NCBI GenBank assembly: GCA_016649675.1
Contig: JAENXG010000075.1
Coordinates: 1 to 9,660 of the forward strand
From: Methyloceanibacter sp.
Lineage (GTDB): Bacteria; Pseudomonadota; Alphaproteobacteria; Rhizobiales; Methyloligellaceae
Length of the DNA stretch: 9,660 bases
Direction: 5' to 3'
Below are positions 1 to 8,848 of the stretch, in pieces. The first letter of the stretch is position 1. Each line of letters begins with the position of its first letter. The notes beneath the pieces were generated by a model. That model made no database searches. It was not told the origin of the DNA and saw only the letters and a program-made list of their open reading frames with translations. A program made the position numbers and the translations under genes.

Positions 1-816
1 AATGTCCCCGGCCTTGATCACCACATTGCCGGCAGGCTCGTAGCGCCGCGTGCTGCCTCTGAGCAGCGCGATCACCTCGATTTCGTCCTCGCTGAGCGCT
101 TCGAGGGCCTTCACGGTCAGGTCGACCGCCGGCGAATCCACGGGCACACTCGCTTCCGTGGTGTAGCCTTCGAGGTTGAAGGCGGCGTCCATCGAGGCGG
201 CGCCCTTGCGGCCGTGCGGCAGGAGGCGCCAGCCAAACACGAGAAAGGTAAAGCCCGCCACGGCGATGCCGGCGCCGACCGGGGTGAAATCAAACATGCC
301 AAAAGGGGCGCCCAGGATTTGCTCGCGCACCCGCGACACGATGATGTTTGGGGAGGTGCCGACAAGAGTGACGATGCCGCCGAGCAGCGCACCGAACGAC
401 ATCGGCATCAGCAGCGACGAGGGCGACGTGCCGGTTCGCCGCGCCAGCTGGAAGGCGATCGGCATCAACATGGCGAGCGCGCCGATATTTTTCACGAAGC
501 CCGAGAGCAGGGTCACCGATCCGACCAGGGCGACTACCTGCCGGTTGAGGGTGGTGAGGTAAGGTCCAAGCTTGCGCACGATCCGCTCGATCACGCCGGA
601 CCGCGCGACCGCCGCGCTGACCACCAGCGCACTCGCGACGATGATGACGATGTCGTCGCTGAAGCCTTTGAAGGCCTGATCCGGCTTAACGATGCCGGCG
701 GCGACCGCGACCAGGAGCGCGAGCACCGCGACGAGATCATAGCGCCACCGCCCCCAGGCAAAGAGCGCCATCATCCCGATGATAATGGTGAAGGCGAGAC
801 CTTGATCGAACGTCAT
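1..816 (-). CDS. SLC13-family permease with RCK_C domain, N-terminal part (runs off window start)
   Basis: Only the first 272 residues are visible; the frame is open to base 1, so the C-terminal half of the protein is missing. The protein is a polytopic inner-membrane carrier. Hydrophobic segments lie at about residues 5-21, 26-44, 55-75, 93-108, 110-124, 135-160 and 176-198. A substrate/ion-site-like motif (GFVKNIGALAMLMP) is at residues 106-119 and a GTSPNIIVS motif is at 153-161, as in divalent anion/Na+ symporters. Residues from about 222 resemble an RCK_C (TrkA-C) cytosolic domain (ALEALSEDEIEVIALLRG), as in bacterial SLC13 proteins that carry tandem RCK_C domains between membrane halves. 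Substrate cannot be told; sulfate and dicarboxylates are family possibilities. The ATG at 814-816 is the first ATG after an in-frame TGA at 844-846. No good Shine-Dalgarno precedes it. The gene lies 179 bp downstream of secA on the same strand, and I see no convincing promoter of its own. Confidence 0.85.
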   Translation of the reverse strand, partial: MTFDQGLAFTIIIGMMALFAWGRWRYDLVAVLALLVAVAAGIVKPDQAFKGFSDDIVIIVASALVVSAAVARSGVIERIVRKLGPYLTTLNRQVVALVGSVTLLSGFVKNIGALAMLMPIAFQLARRTGTSPSSLLMPMSFGALLGGIVTLVGTSPNIIVSRVREQILGAPFGMFDFTPVGAGIAVAGFTFLVFGWRLLPHGRKGAASMDAAFNLEGYTTEASVPVDSPAVDLTVKALEALSEDEIEVIALLRGSTRRYEPAGNVVIKAGDI

Positions 817-926
817 GGAACGCGGGCGCAGAGGGACGATAAGTCAGTCGAACACATGGCCGCCGCCGTTCTCTGCTGGACGTTGATCCCGCGAGGAGAA
901 ATCGACAGCCGGCGTTCCGGTTCCCT

Positions 927-944
927 GAGGGGTGCCCTCGAGGG
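927..944. repeat. Short GC hairpin and overlapping 10-bp palindrome between secA and the permease gene
   Basis: Bases 927-939 form a 5-bp GAGGG/CCCTC stem with a 3-base loop, and bases 935-944 are the perfect palindrome CCCTCGAGGG. They sit in the 180-bp spacer after the secA stop. No T-tract follows on the minus strand, so this is at best a weak or factor-dependent terminator element. The rest of 817-995 shows nothing recognisable. Confidence 0.25.
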
Positions 945-995
945 TGCGAACGACGCTTAAATCATGCCGATTGGAAAACGCGAGCGCTCTTGCTC

Positions 996-3773
<2,778 letters not shown>

Positions 3774-3783
3774 GGGTTCTATA

Positions 3784-3885
3784 GCCTCTTATGGCAGGAG
3801 ATTTCTCAAGGCCGATTCCCATCGAAGCCTTAGGAAAGCGTCCAAAAAATGCCAGGGAAACAAACGCCCGTGAGACATAAGAGGC
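3784..3885 (-). repeat. 10-bp perfect inverted repeat spanning the secA leader
   Basis: GCCTCTTATG at 3784-3793 (plus-strand reading) is the exact reverse complement of CATAAGAGGC at 3876-3885. Read in the secA direction, the first arm covers most of the predicted -10 box and the second covers the AAGAGG that is the best ribosome-binding candidate for secA. Only the outermost copies are repeated; the 82 bases between the arms do not extend the pairing. It may be a regulatory pair or chance. Confidence 0.35.
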
Positions 3886-3902
3886 GCTCCCAACCTTGTC
3901 AA
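3874..3902 (-). promoter_or_regulatory. Predicted sigma70-type promoter of secA
   Basis: On the minus strand a perfect -35 TTGACA (3897-3902) is followed after exactly 17 bases by TATGTC (3874-3879), a good -10 match. Transcription would start near 3867, giving a leader of about 93 nt before the secA ATG. The promoter lies just past the arsC stop codon, so secA can be transcribed independently of arsRC. No intrinsic terminator with a T-tract separates arsC from it, so read-through is possible. Confidence 0.6.
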
Positions 3903-3929
3903 CGCGACGGGAGGGCGCCCGCGCCGGGG

Positions 3930-4463
3930 CTAGGCGGGCTCCTTGGAGGCTGTGGCCACTGTTCGCCCGATCGCATCGAGCTCACGCTTGAGCGCGAGCT
4001 TGCTCAGCTTGTCCAGAGGCAGGCTCACGAAAATGCCGATGCGCTGATTGAGCATGCGCATCGTATCGGCGAAGGCGAGAGTCCGCTCCGCCTCGGTGCC
4101 TTCGGCCTTGGCGGGGTCGGGCAGGGCCCAATGGGCGGTCATCGGCTGGCCGGGCCAGATGGGGCAGACCTCGCTGGCAGCGTCGTCGCAGACGGTGAAG
4201 ACGAAATCGAGTTTCGGTGCATCCGCGCCGGCAAACTCATCCCAGGACTTCGAGCGAAGCCCCGCGACGTCGTAGTTCGTCTTGCGCAACAGGTTCAGCG
4301 CGATCGGATTGACTTTGCCGGCCGGGTGGCTGCCGGCGCTGTGGCCACGAAACTTGCCGGCGCCCAAGCGATTGAGAATGCATTCGGCAATGATCGAGCG
4401 CGCCGAGTTGCCGGTGCAGAGGAAGAGAACATTGAGCGGCTCGGGACGTTTCACGACCTGCAT
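3930..4463 (-). CDS. arsC: Arsenate reductase, low-molecular-weight phosphatase fold
   Basis: The 177-residue protein would reduce arsenate to arsenite in the cytoplasm, in the thioredoxin-coupled LMW-PTP-like class. The phosphate/arsenate-binding P-loop is LCTGNSARS, with nucleophile C16 and R22 (CX5R). The disulfide-relay cysteines are probably C92 and C100 in TVCDDAASEVCP, spaced CX7C where Bacillus subtilis ArsC has CX6C (82/89). An AHW...PDP motif at 110-117 is typical of the group. The start at 4463 is chosen because AGGAGG lies 8 bases upstream; a longer reading from 4550 would overlap most of the arsR 3' end and adds no family-like sequence. It lies 14 bp behind arsR, so the two form an arsRC operon. 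No arsB or ACR3 pump gene follows; secA comes next. Confidence 0.92.
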   Translation of the reverse strand: MQVVKRPEPLNVLFLCTGNSARSIIAECILNRLGAGKFRGHSAGSHPAGKVNPIALNLLRKTNYDVAGLRSKSWDEFAGADAPKLDFVFTVCDDAASEVCPIWPGQPMTAHWALPDPAKAEGTEAERTLAFADTMRMLNQRIGIFVSLPLDKLSKLALKRELDAIGRTVATASKEPA

Positions 4464-4471
4464 GGGGGCTT

Positions 4472-4477
4472 CCTCCT
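4472..4477 (-). promoter_or_regulatory. Strong Shine-Dalgarno of arsC (AGGAGG)
   Basis: A perfect AGGAGG directly follows the arsR TAG stop (4478-4480) and sits 8 bases before the ATG at 4461-4463. It decides the arsC start in favour of the 177-residue form. Confidence 0.85.
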
Positions 4478-4819
4478 CTATTTCGGACAACACTCGGCAA
4501 GCGTCGATGCGATCAGCGGCGCGCAGATATGCGGCTTGCCGCGGCAACAATCCTCGACCAGGAAAGACAGAAGTGCGCGCGTCCCCTCCAGATCCACCGC
4601 ATAGATGACCGAGCGGCCGTCTTTGCGCGAGGTGACGAGGCGCGCGCGGGACAGGATCGCAAGGTGGGACGACATGGTGTTGTGGGGCACGGCAAGCTTC
4701 CGCGCGATATCGCCCGCCGCCAGGCCTTCGGGTCCAGAGCGAACGAGCAGACGGAAAACCTTGAGACGACTCTCCTGGGCCAATGCGCCAAGCGCGCTCA
4801 CGGCGATTGATAGCTCCAT
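4478..4819 (-). CDS. arsR: ArsR/SmtB-family metalloregulatory repressor
   Basis: The 113-residue winged helix-turn-helix protein is expected to repress the arsRC operon and release DNA when it binds As(III)/Sb(III). The N-terminal helices (ELSIAVSALGALAQESRLKVFRLL) and the recognition region (DIARKLAVPHNTMSSHLAILSRARLV) match the family; the wing follows (SRKDGRSVIYAVD). There is no ELCVCDL metal site in the DNA-binding helix. Instead cysteines cluster at the C-terminus: CC of EDCCRGKPHIC, the C of HIC, and ECC just before the end. This is the arrangement seen in many alphaproteobacterial ArsR proteins and is the likely arsenite site (inference). The ATG at 4817-4819 is preferred over one 12 codons upstream (4855) because family homology begins at MELS and the upstream stretch overlaps the predicted promoter. 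No Shine-Dalgarno precedes it; see the promoter entry. Confidence 0.92.
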   Translation of the reverse strand: MELSIAVSALGALAQESRLKVFRLLVRSGPEGLAAGDIARKLAVPHNTMSSHLAILSRARLVTSRKDGRSVIYAVDLEGTRALLSFLVEDCCRGKPHICAPLIASTLAECCPK

Positions 4820-4841
4820 ATGTCCAGAATTATCGAAATAT
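4818..4841. promoter_or_regulatory. Candidate ArsR operator, 24-bp imperfect palindrome
   Basis: The 24 bases ATATgTCcAgAATTaTcGAaATAT are self-complementary at 9 of 12 base pairs, with AATT at the centre (4828-4831) and ATAT at both ends. It covers the predicted arsR -10 box and the first bases of the arsR start codon. Size, AT-rich arms and position fit autorepression by an ArsR dimer. Assignment to ArsR is inference. Confidence 0.6.
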
Positions 4842-4855
4842 TGTGGGGCCGTCAA
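4827..4855 (-). promoter_or_regulatory. Predicted arsRC promoter
   Basis: On the minus strand TTGACG (4850-4855) is followed after 17 bases by TAATTC (4827-4832); an alternative -10, GATAAT (4829-4834), has a 15-base spacer. Transcription from the first would start at about 4820, one base before the arsR ATG, implying a leaderless mRNA. That agrees with the missing Shine-Dalgarno of arsR. Confidence 0.5.
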
Positions 4856-4878
4856 TTCCTCGGCCTGAAAAGGGACCT

Positions 4879-4943
4879 AAGCGGCTGTCCTGAACGCCGT
4901 CATAGAACGATCTGGCCCAACTCGATGGGTGGATTAGCCGCTT
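4879..4943. repeat. 8-bp inverted repeat upstream of the isomerase operon
   Basis: AAGCGGCT (4879-4886) and AGCCGCTT (4936-4943) are exact reverse complements 49 bases apart. The right arm touches the predicted -35 box of the isomerase gene. One G-T wobble on each side would lengthen an RNA stem. It may bind a regulator or be chance. Confidence 0.25.
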
Positions 4944-4970
4944 GGCAATCGGCCGGGCGAGGTCTAAAAC
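4942..4970 (+). promoter_or_regulatory. Predicted promoter of the isomerase-argJ-mutT transcript
   Basis: TTGGCA (4942-4947) and TAAAAC (4965-4970) are separated by 17 bases on the plus strand, upstream of the GTG at 5055. The start would be near 4977, giving a leader of about 78 nt. It is the best sigma70-like match in the 235-bp divergent spacer. Confidence 0.45.
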
Positions 4971-5054
4971 CCGCCCCGGGGAAGCGAACCCAACCCACTC
5001 GCCACCTCTTGTTGAGGAGCAGGCAAGGCGAGCAGAAGATGAGGATCCATTCTC

Positions 5055-5981
5055 GTGAAAATTTGGTCAGTCTTGCTGCTGCTTGCAGCCTCAATTGCTC
5101 TTGTCCCGCTGCCGGCGGCCGCTGACGACACAGTCGTTGCGCGCGTGAACGGCGTCGATATCAAGCAATCCGATCTCGATTTTGCCGCTTCCGAAGTCGG
5201 CACGAGGCTCTCCAATTACACCGCTCAGGACCGCAAGCGCGTGCTCCTGCAATATGTCATCGAGAACGAGCTCATGGCGGAGGCGGGCGAGAAGGACAAA
5301 GTCAACAGCGCCGCGAATTTCCCCGCCCGCGTGAAATATCATGAGCGGCGCGCGCTCCGCGACGCGTTCTTCGATGCGAGCATCAGCAATGCCGTGTCGG
5401 AAGAGGCCGCCAAGAAGATCTATGACGAGAAGATCGGCAGCGTGAAGCCGGAGCAGGAGATCCATGCCCGCCACATCCTGGTGGCGACGGAAGCCGAGGC
5501 CAAAGAGGTCGCGGAACGGCTGAAGAAGGGCGAGGACTTCGCCACGGTCGCCAAGGAGAAGTCCAAGGACACGAGCGCCGAAGGCGGCGACCTTGGCTTT
5601 TTTGCCCGCGGCCAGATGCTGAAGCCGTTCGAGGATGCAGCGTTCGCGCTCGAGGTCGGGCAGGTCTCAGAGCCGGTGCAGACGCAATTCGGCTGGCACA
5701 TCATCAAGGTCGAGGAGAAGCGCGACCAGCCGCTCCCCACCTTCGATCAGGTCAAGGAGGCGATCCGCATCCAGCTCGTGCAGCAAAAGGCACAAGAAGT
5801 GGTGACCGGCTTGCGCGACGCGGCAAAGATCGACGTGGTCGACCCCGAGCTCAAGAAGTCTATGGAGGATGCCGCGGCCAAGGGCGAAGGCACGCCCGAC
5901 CAGACCCCGGACGATCAAGCAGCCCCAGACGAACAAGCAGCGCCAGACGAGCAGCCCGGGGATGCCGCAGGCAAAAACTGA
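5055..5981 (+). CDS. Exported parvulin-type peptidylprolyl cis-trans isomerase (PpiC/SurA-like foldase)
   Basis: The 308-residue product begins with a signal peptide: K2, a hydrophobic core at about residues 4-19, and a probable signal peptidase I site after AAA at 21-23 (PAAA-DD). The N-terminal domain (about 26-130) is SurA/PrsA-like ([18 protein letters not shown]). A parvulin domain at about 133-225 carries ARHILV (H140), [21 protein letters not shown] and [11 protein letters not shown] (H215). It should speed proline isomerisation and folding of newly exported proteins in the periplasm. The acidic Q/P/A/D/E-rich tail (about 272-308) contains a short tandem repeat and is probably disordered. 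The start is a GTG at 5055 with GAGG about 10 bases upstream; an ATG at 5039 is out of frame. argJ begins 20 bases after the stop, suggesting an operon. Divergent synteny with secA is usual in rhizobia (from general knowledge); here arsRC lies between them. Confidence 0.92.
   Translation: MKIWSVLLLLAASIALVPLPAAADDTVVARVNGVDIKQSDLDFAASEVGTRLSNYTAQDRKRVLLQYVIENELMAEAGEKDKVNSAANFPARVKYHERRALRDAFFDASISNAVSEEAAKKIYDEKIGSVKPEQEIHARHILVATEAEAKEVAERLKKGEDFATVAKEKSKDTSAEGGDLGFFARGQMLKPFEDAAFALEVGQVSEPVQTQFGWHIIKVEEKRDQPLPTFDQVKEAIRIQLVQQKAQEVVTGLRDAAKIDVVDPELKKSMEDAAAKGEGTPDQTPDDQAAPDEQAAPDEQPGDAAGKN
5916..5951 (+). repeat. Two 18-bp tandem repeats in the isomerase C-terminal tail
   Basis: CAAGCAGCCCCAGACGAA (5916-5933) is followed directly by CAAGCAGCGCCAGACGAG (5934-5951), two mismatches in 18, both silent. 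They encode QAAPDE twice in an acidic low-complexity tail. Copy number could vary in frame by slippage. Confidence 0.8.
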
Positions 5982-6001
5982 CGGCTTGGCCTGACGCCGA
6001 A

Positions 6002-7240
6002 ATGGGGACGCCCTCGCCTTTCGCCCCGAAGCAGCTGCCGCATCTGCCGGCCATCGACGGCGTGCGCATCGCGACCGCTGCGGCCGGCATCCGCTATCCC
6101 GGCCGCATCGACCTGCTGCTCGCGCTGTTCGACCCGGGCACGACCGCAGCCGGCGTGCTGACCAGGTCGAAGACCGCCTCGGCGCCGGTCGATTGGTGCC
6201 GGGCGCGGCTGGCGCACGGCATGGCGCGCGTGCTGGTCGTCAATTCCGGCAACGCCAATGCCTTTACCGGCAAGCGCGGCCGCGAGGCGGTGAAGCTGAC
6301 CGCCGAGGCCGCCGTCGAGGCCGTCGGTTGCCTCGAGGCCGACGTCTATATCGCCTCGACCGGGGTGATCGGCGAGCCGCTCGATCCGCGCAAATTCACC
6401 GGGCTCCTCGGCGATCTTGCGGCTGATGCGAAAGCGGACGCCTTCGCCGATGCGGCGCGCGCGATCATGACCACCGACACCTTTCCCAAGCTCGCCACGC
6501 GCAAGACTGACATCGACGGGGTGTCGATAAGGATCAACGGCATCGCCAAGGGTGCCGGCATGATCGCGCCCGACATGGCGACCATGCTCGCCTTCCTCTT
6601 CACCGATGCGGCGATCGAGCCCTCAGCACTCCGCGCCTGCCTCGATCCAGCGGTCGATGAGACCTTCAACGCCATCACCATCGACGGCGACACCTCGACG
6701 AGCGACACCGCTCTCATCTTCGCGACGGGACGGGCGGTCACGCGCGGCAGCCCACGCATTGCGCATGGCGACGATCCGCGGCTGGCGAGCTTCCGCTTCG
6801 CCCTGTTCGAGGTGATGCGCGATCTCGCCCAGCAGATCGTCAAGGACGGCGAGGGGCTGACGAAATTCGTCACGGTGAAAGTCACGGGCGCCGAGAGCAA
6901 GGAAGCGGCGCGCACCATCGCCCGCTCGATCGCCAATTCGCCGCTGGTGAAGACGGCGCTCGCCGGCGAAGACCCGAATTGGGGGCGCATCGTCATGGCC
7001 GTCGGTAAAGCGGGCGAAGCTGCCGACCGCGACCGGCTCGCCATTTGGCTCGGCGACATTCTCGTCGCCAAGGACGGCGAGGTTCATCCTCGCTACAGCG
7101 AGAAAGAGGGCGCGGCCTATATGAAGCGGCCGGAGATCGCCATCACCGTGGATGTCGGGGTGGGCGATGCCACCGGCGTCGTGTGGACCTGCGACCTCAC
7201 CAAAGACTATATCGCCATTAACGCTGACTACCGGTCCTGA
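6002..7240 (+). CDS. argJ: Bifunctional glutamate N-acetyltransferase / amino-acid acetyltransferase ArgJ
   Basis: ArgJ transfers acetyl from N2-acetylornithine to glutamate, closing the cyclic arginine pathway, and in bifunctional forms also uses acetyl-CoA. The 412 residues match the usual length. The precursor cleaves itself into alpha and beta chains at [14 protein letters not shown], making T194 the new N-terminal nucleophile. Other signatures are [12 protein letters not shown] (79-90), [10 protein letters not shown] (119-128), [12 protein letters not shown], and [13 protein letters not shown] near the C-terminal third. Everything needed for activity appears present. The ATG at 6002 follows the isomerase stop by 20 bases; its ribosome site is weak, so translation may rely on the upstream gene. 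Whether it is mono- or bifunctional cannot be read from sequence. The cytoplasmic enzyme has no obvious functional link to the foldase ahead of it, although this order recurs in the group. Confidence 0.97.
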   Translation: MGTPSPFAPKQLPHLPAIDGVRIATAAAGIRYPGRIDLLLALFDPGTTAAGVLTRSKTASAPVDWCRARLAHGMARVLVVNSGNANAFTGKRGREAVKLTAEAAVEAVGCLEADVYIASTGVIGEPLDPRKFTGLLGDLAADAKADAFADAARAIMTTDTFPKLATRKTDIDGVSIRINGIAKGAGMIAPDMATMLAFLFTDAAIEPSALRACLDPAVDETFNAITIDGDTSTSDTALIFATGRAVTRGSPRIAHGDDPRLASFRFALFEVMRDLAQQIVKDGEGLTKFVTVKVTGAESKEAARTIARSIANSPLVKTALAGEDPNWGRIVMAVGKAGEAADRDRLAIWLGDILVAKDGEVHPRYSEKEGAAYMKRPEIAITVDVGVGDATGVVWTCDLTKDYIAINADYRS

Positions 7241-7246
7241 CCGGTA
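7229..7246 (+). terminator. Perfect inverted repeat over the argJ stop, possible terminator or attenuator
   Basis: TACCGGTC-CT-GACCGGTA is a perfect 8-bp-arm inverted repeat that contains the argJ TGA (7238-7240). As RNA it can form a 7-bp stem with a CCUG loop. It is followed by TCTTTGCCAACTTTTG, a broken rather than continuous T-run. It may reduce transcription into mutT or protect the 3' end; a classic strong terminator is not supported. Confidence 0.4.
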
Positions 7247-7281
7247 TCTTTGCCAACTTTTGTTAATCGCCGGGTGGGAGC

Positions 7282-7704
7282 ATGGGTGAGCGTCAGAAGC
7301 GCTCGATCGTGATCGTCGCGGCCTGCGCGCTCCTGAACGAGGAGGGCGCCGTGCTGATCGCCAAGCGCCCCTTGGGGCGCCCGCTGGCCGGGCTCTGGGA
7401 GTTTCCGGGCGGCAAGGTCGAGGCGGGCGAGGAGCCGGAGGAAGCGTTGATCCGCGAGCTTGAAGAGGAGCTTGGCATCGAGGTCGCCAAAGGCGACTTG
7501 GCGCCGCTCACCTTTGCCAGCCACGCTTATCCCGACTTCCACCTGCTAATGCCCGTCTATCTCTGCCGGCGGTGGCGCGGGACCGTCACGGCCAATGAAG
7601 GGCAGGAGCTTGCCTTCGTGAGGCCTGAGGCGCTTCGCCACTACGATATGCCGCCGGCCGACGAGCCGCTTAAGATCGCTCTGCCCGATCTCTTGAGAGG
7701 ATGA
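7282..7704 (+). CDS. mutT: Nudix hydrolase MutT (8-oxo-dGTP diphosphatase)
   Basis: MutT hydrolyses 8-oxo-dGTP to the monophosphate, preventing A:T to C:G transversions. The 140-residue product is close to the E. coli length (129). The Nudix box GX5EX7REUXEEXGU is complete at residues 44-66 (G44, E50, R58, E59, E62, E63, G65). It is preceded by LIAKRPLGRPLAGLWEFPG, typical of MutT itself and of the MutY C-terminal domain. The C-terminal YDMPPADEPL (120-129) also fits MutT. The start has GGGAG very close to the ATG, a poor spacing; no nearby in-frame ATG is better. It lies 41 bp after argJ, an order common in rhizobia, and its stop overlaps the start of the pilin gene by ATGA. Substrate is inferred from family resemblance. 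Confidence 0.9.
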   Translation: MGERQKRSIVIVAACALLNEEGAVLIAKRPLGRPLAGLWEFPGGKVEAGEEPEEALIRELEEELGIEVAKGDLAPLTFASHAYPDFHLLMPVYLCRRWRGTVTANEGQELAFVRPEALRHYDMPPADEPLKIALPDLLRG

Positions 7705-7916
7705 GGGAGACCATGACGGACACGACACACAAGATGCTCCTGCCGAACCGCATCTTGATCATGGCACGGCGCTTCGTGGCCGACCGTTCCGGCGCCGCGG
7801 CCATCGGATATGGGCTCATGACCTTGATCGCCATTGCCGTCGTGCTCGCGGTGAGCCAAGTCGGCGATGGCGTCGGCGCCGTGTTTCAGAAATTGCAGGC
7901 CGCCCTCGCCAACTAG
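7701..7916 (+). CDS. Flp/Fap-type IVb pilin-like small protein
   Basis: The 71-residue protein has the layout of Flp major pilins: a short basic leader ending RRFVADRSG, a predicted prepilin peptidase cut after that glycine, then one hydrophobic helix (AAAIGYGLMTLIAIAVVLAV, residues 32-51) and a short C-terminal tail ending KLQAALAN. In typical Flp the mature start is ATAIEYGL; here Glu+5 is Gly (codon GGA). The start shown is the ATG that overlaps the mutT TGA as ATGA; an in-frame ATG at 7713 with GAGG six bases upstream is an equally plausible start and shortens only the leader. No tad/cpa assembly genes are in view, so it is an orphan here. Its stop lies within a CTAG shared with the convergent methyltransferase stop. 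It could be a working pilin, an envelope peptide or a relic. Confidence 0.75.
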   Translation: MRETMTDTTHKMLLPNRILIMARRFVADRSGAAAIGYGLMTLIAIAVVLAVSQVGDGVGAVFQKLQAALAN

Positions 7917-8848
7917 CCGTCCTTCGGTTTTCGTGGTGACGCCGGGAAGGATGCCTTGTCGCCGGCCTTCTGCTCCGTGGTGCGAAGCGCGTCAGCGAGA
8001 CGTTGCGCGGCGCTGCCGGGCTTGAGCGGCTTCTGCTGGCTCGGATCGGGCGCCCATCCGCTCAAGAAGACGAACTCGAAGGTGGCCCTAACCCGCCCGT
8101 CAGGCGTGGCGTGACGCTCGCGATAGATCGCCTCCGCGCGCTCGAGCGTCCGGCGCGGCAGCGGCGCCTTGCTGCGCGCCAACAGCACGTTGCCGCCGCC
8201 TAGCGCCCTCACCTCGCGCATCAGATCGCGGGGGGAGGCGTAGATGACGGTCAGCACGTCGGCGTCGGCCACGGGCAAGGCAAAGCCCGCGCGCTGCAAC
8301 AGAGCGCCATAGTCCCGGACATCGGCGAAGGGAGCGACCCGCGGGCTCGCGCCACCCTCAGTTTCGGCTTCGGCTTCGATCAGCGTTTGACGGAGCTCGA
8401 TGAGCGAGCGGGCGCCGAGCAGCGCCGCCATGAACAGGCCGTCGGGCGCGAGCGCGCGCCTGATCTGGATCAGAGCGCCGGGCAGGTCGTTGACGCGATG
8501 GAGCGCAAGGCCCGAGACGACGAGGTTCAGGCTTCCATCCTTGAAGGGCAGCAGATCCTCATCGCAGACAAGCGCCGGCCGAGGGCACAGCGCGGCGAGG
8601 GCTTCCGCGCTCTCGGCATAGATCATCTCGCCGACCGAGGGGAGTTCGGCCACCTTCCGCCCCAGGAGCCCGCGATAGGCGCCGAGGTCCAGCGCCAGCG
8701 GAAAGGGGCGCAGCATGATGGCGACGCGCTCGGCGATCTCGCGTCCGACATGCTCAAGCAGGAATTGGTGGCTCTCGATCTCATGGGCAAAGCGCGCGCG
8801 GCGGGCGCGCAACAGCTTGCGGTCGAACAGGACGCGCTCCTCGCTCAT
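7913..8848 (-). CDS. SAM-dependent methyltransferase-like protein, NDUFAF5/BioC-like
   Basis: The 311-residue protein begins FDRKLLRARRARF (8-20), the hallmark opening of the bacterial relatives of mitochondrial NDUFAF5, a complex I assembly factor. Motif I of the class I methyltransferase fold is LALDLGAYRG (51-60). Later motifs are LPFKDGSLNLVVSGLALHRVNDLPGAL (100-126), where the usual LHWVND has become LHRVND, and IRRALAPDGLFMAALLG (129-145), the strand-helix region after motif III. A lysine/proline-rich tail (from about 270) is probably disordered. By family it may modify a respiratory complex I subunit, or act like BioC; neither is proved. The ATG at 8846-8848 precedes family-like sequence at once. 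The gene is divergent from comF with a 48-bp spacer and converges on the pilin gene with a 4-bp overlap. Confidence 0.85.
   Translation of the reverse strand: MSEERVLFDRKLLRARRARFAHEIESHQFLLEHVGREIAERVAIMLRPFPLALDLGAYRGLLGRKVAELPSVGEMIYAESAEALAALCPRPALVCDEDLLPFKDGSLNLVVSGLALHRVNDLPGALIQIRRALAPDGLFMAALLGARSLIELRQTLIEAEAETEGGASPRVAPFADVRDYGALLQRAGFALPVADADVLTVIYASPRDLMREVRALGGGNVLLARSKAPLPRRTLERAEAIYRERHATPDGRVRATFEFVFLSGWAPDPSQQKPLKPGSAAQRLADALRTTEQKAGDKASFPASPRKPKDG

Noticed and set aside
214..960. A 248-codon plus-strand open frame opposite the permease
   Set aside because: Its composition is very rich in R, H, D and E with no domain, and the opposite strand encodes a clear membrane carrier.
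3905..3929. GC-rich inverted sequence after the arsC stop as a terminator
   Set aside because: Stems are short and overlapping, and no T-tract follows on the minus strand.
4464..4550. An N-terminal extension of ArsC starting at 4550
   Set aside because: It overlaps arsR coding sequence, is not family-like, and the perfect Shine-Dalgarno at 4472-4477 points to 4463.
4820..4855. An upstream ATG for arsR at 4855
   Set aside because: The 12 extra residues are not family-like and would be encoded within the predicted promoter.
4820..5125. A plus-strand frame through the divergent spacer, including the ATG at 5039
   Set aside because: It is out of frame with the isomerase, whose GTG start gives a clear signal peptide; the spacer frame has no motif.
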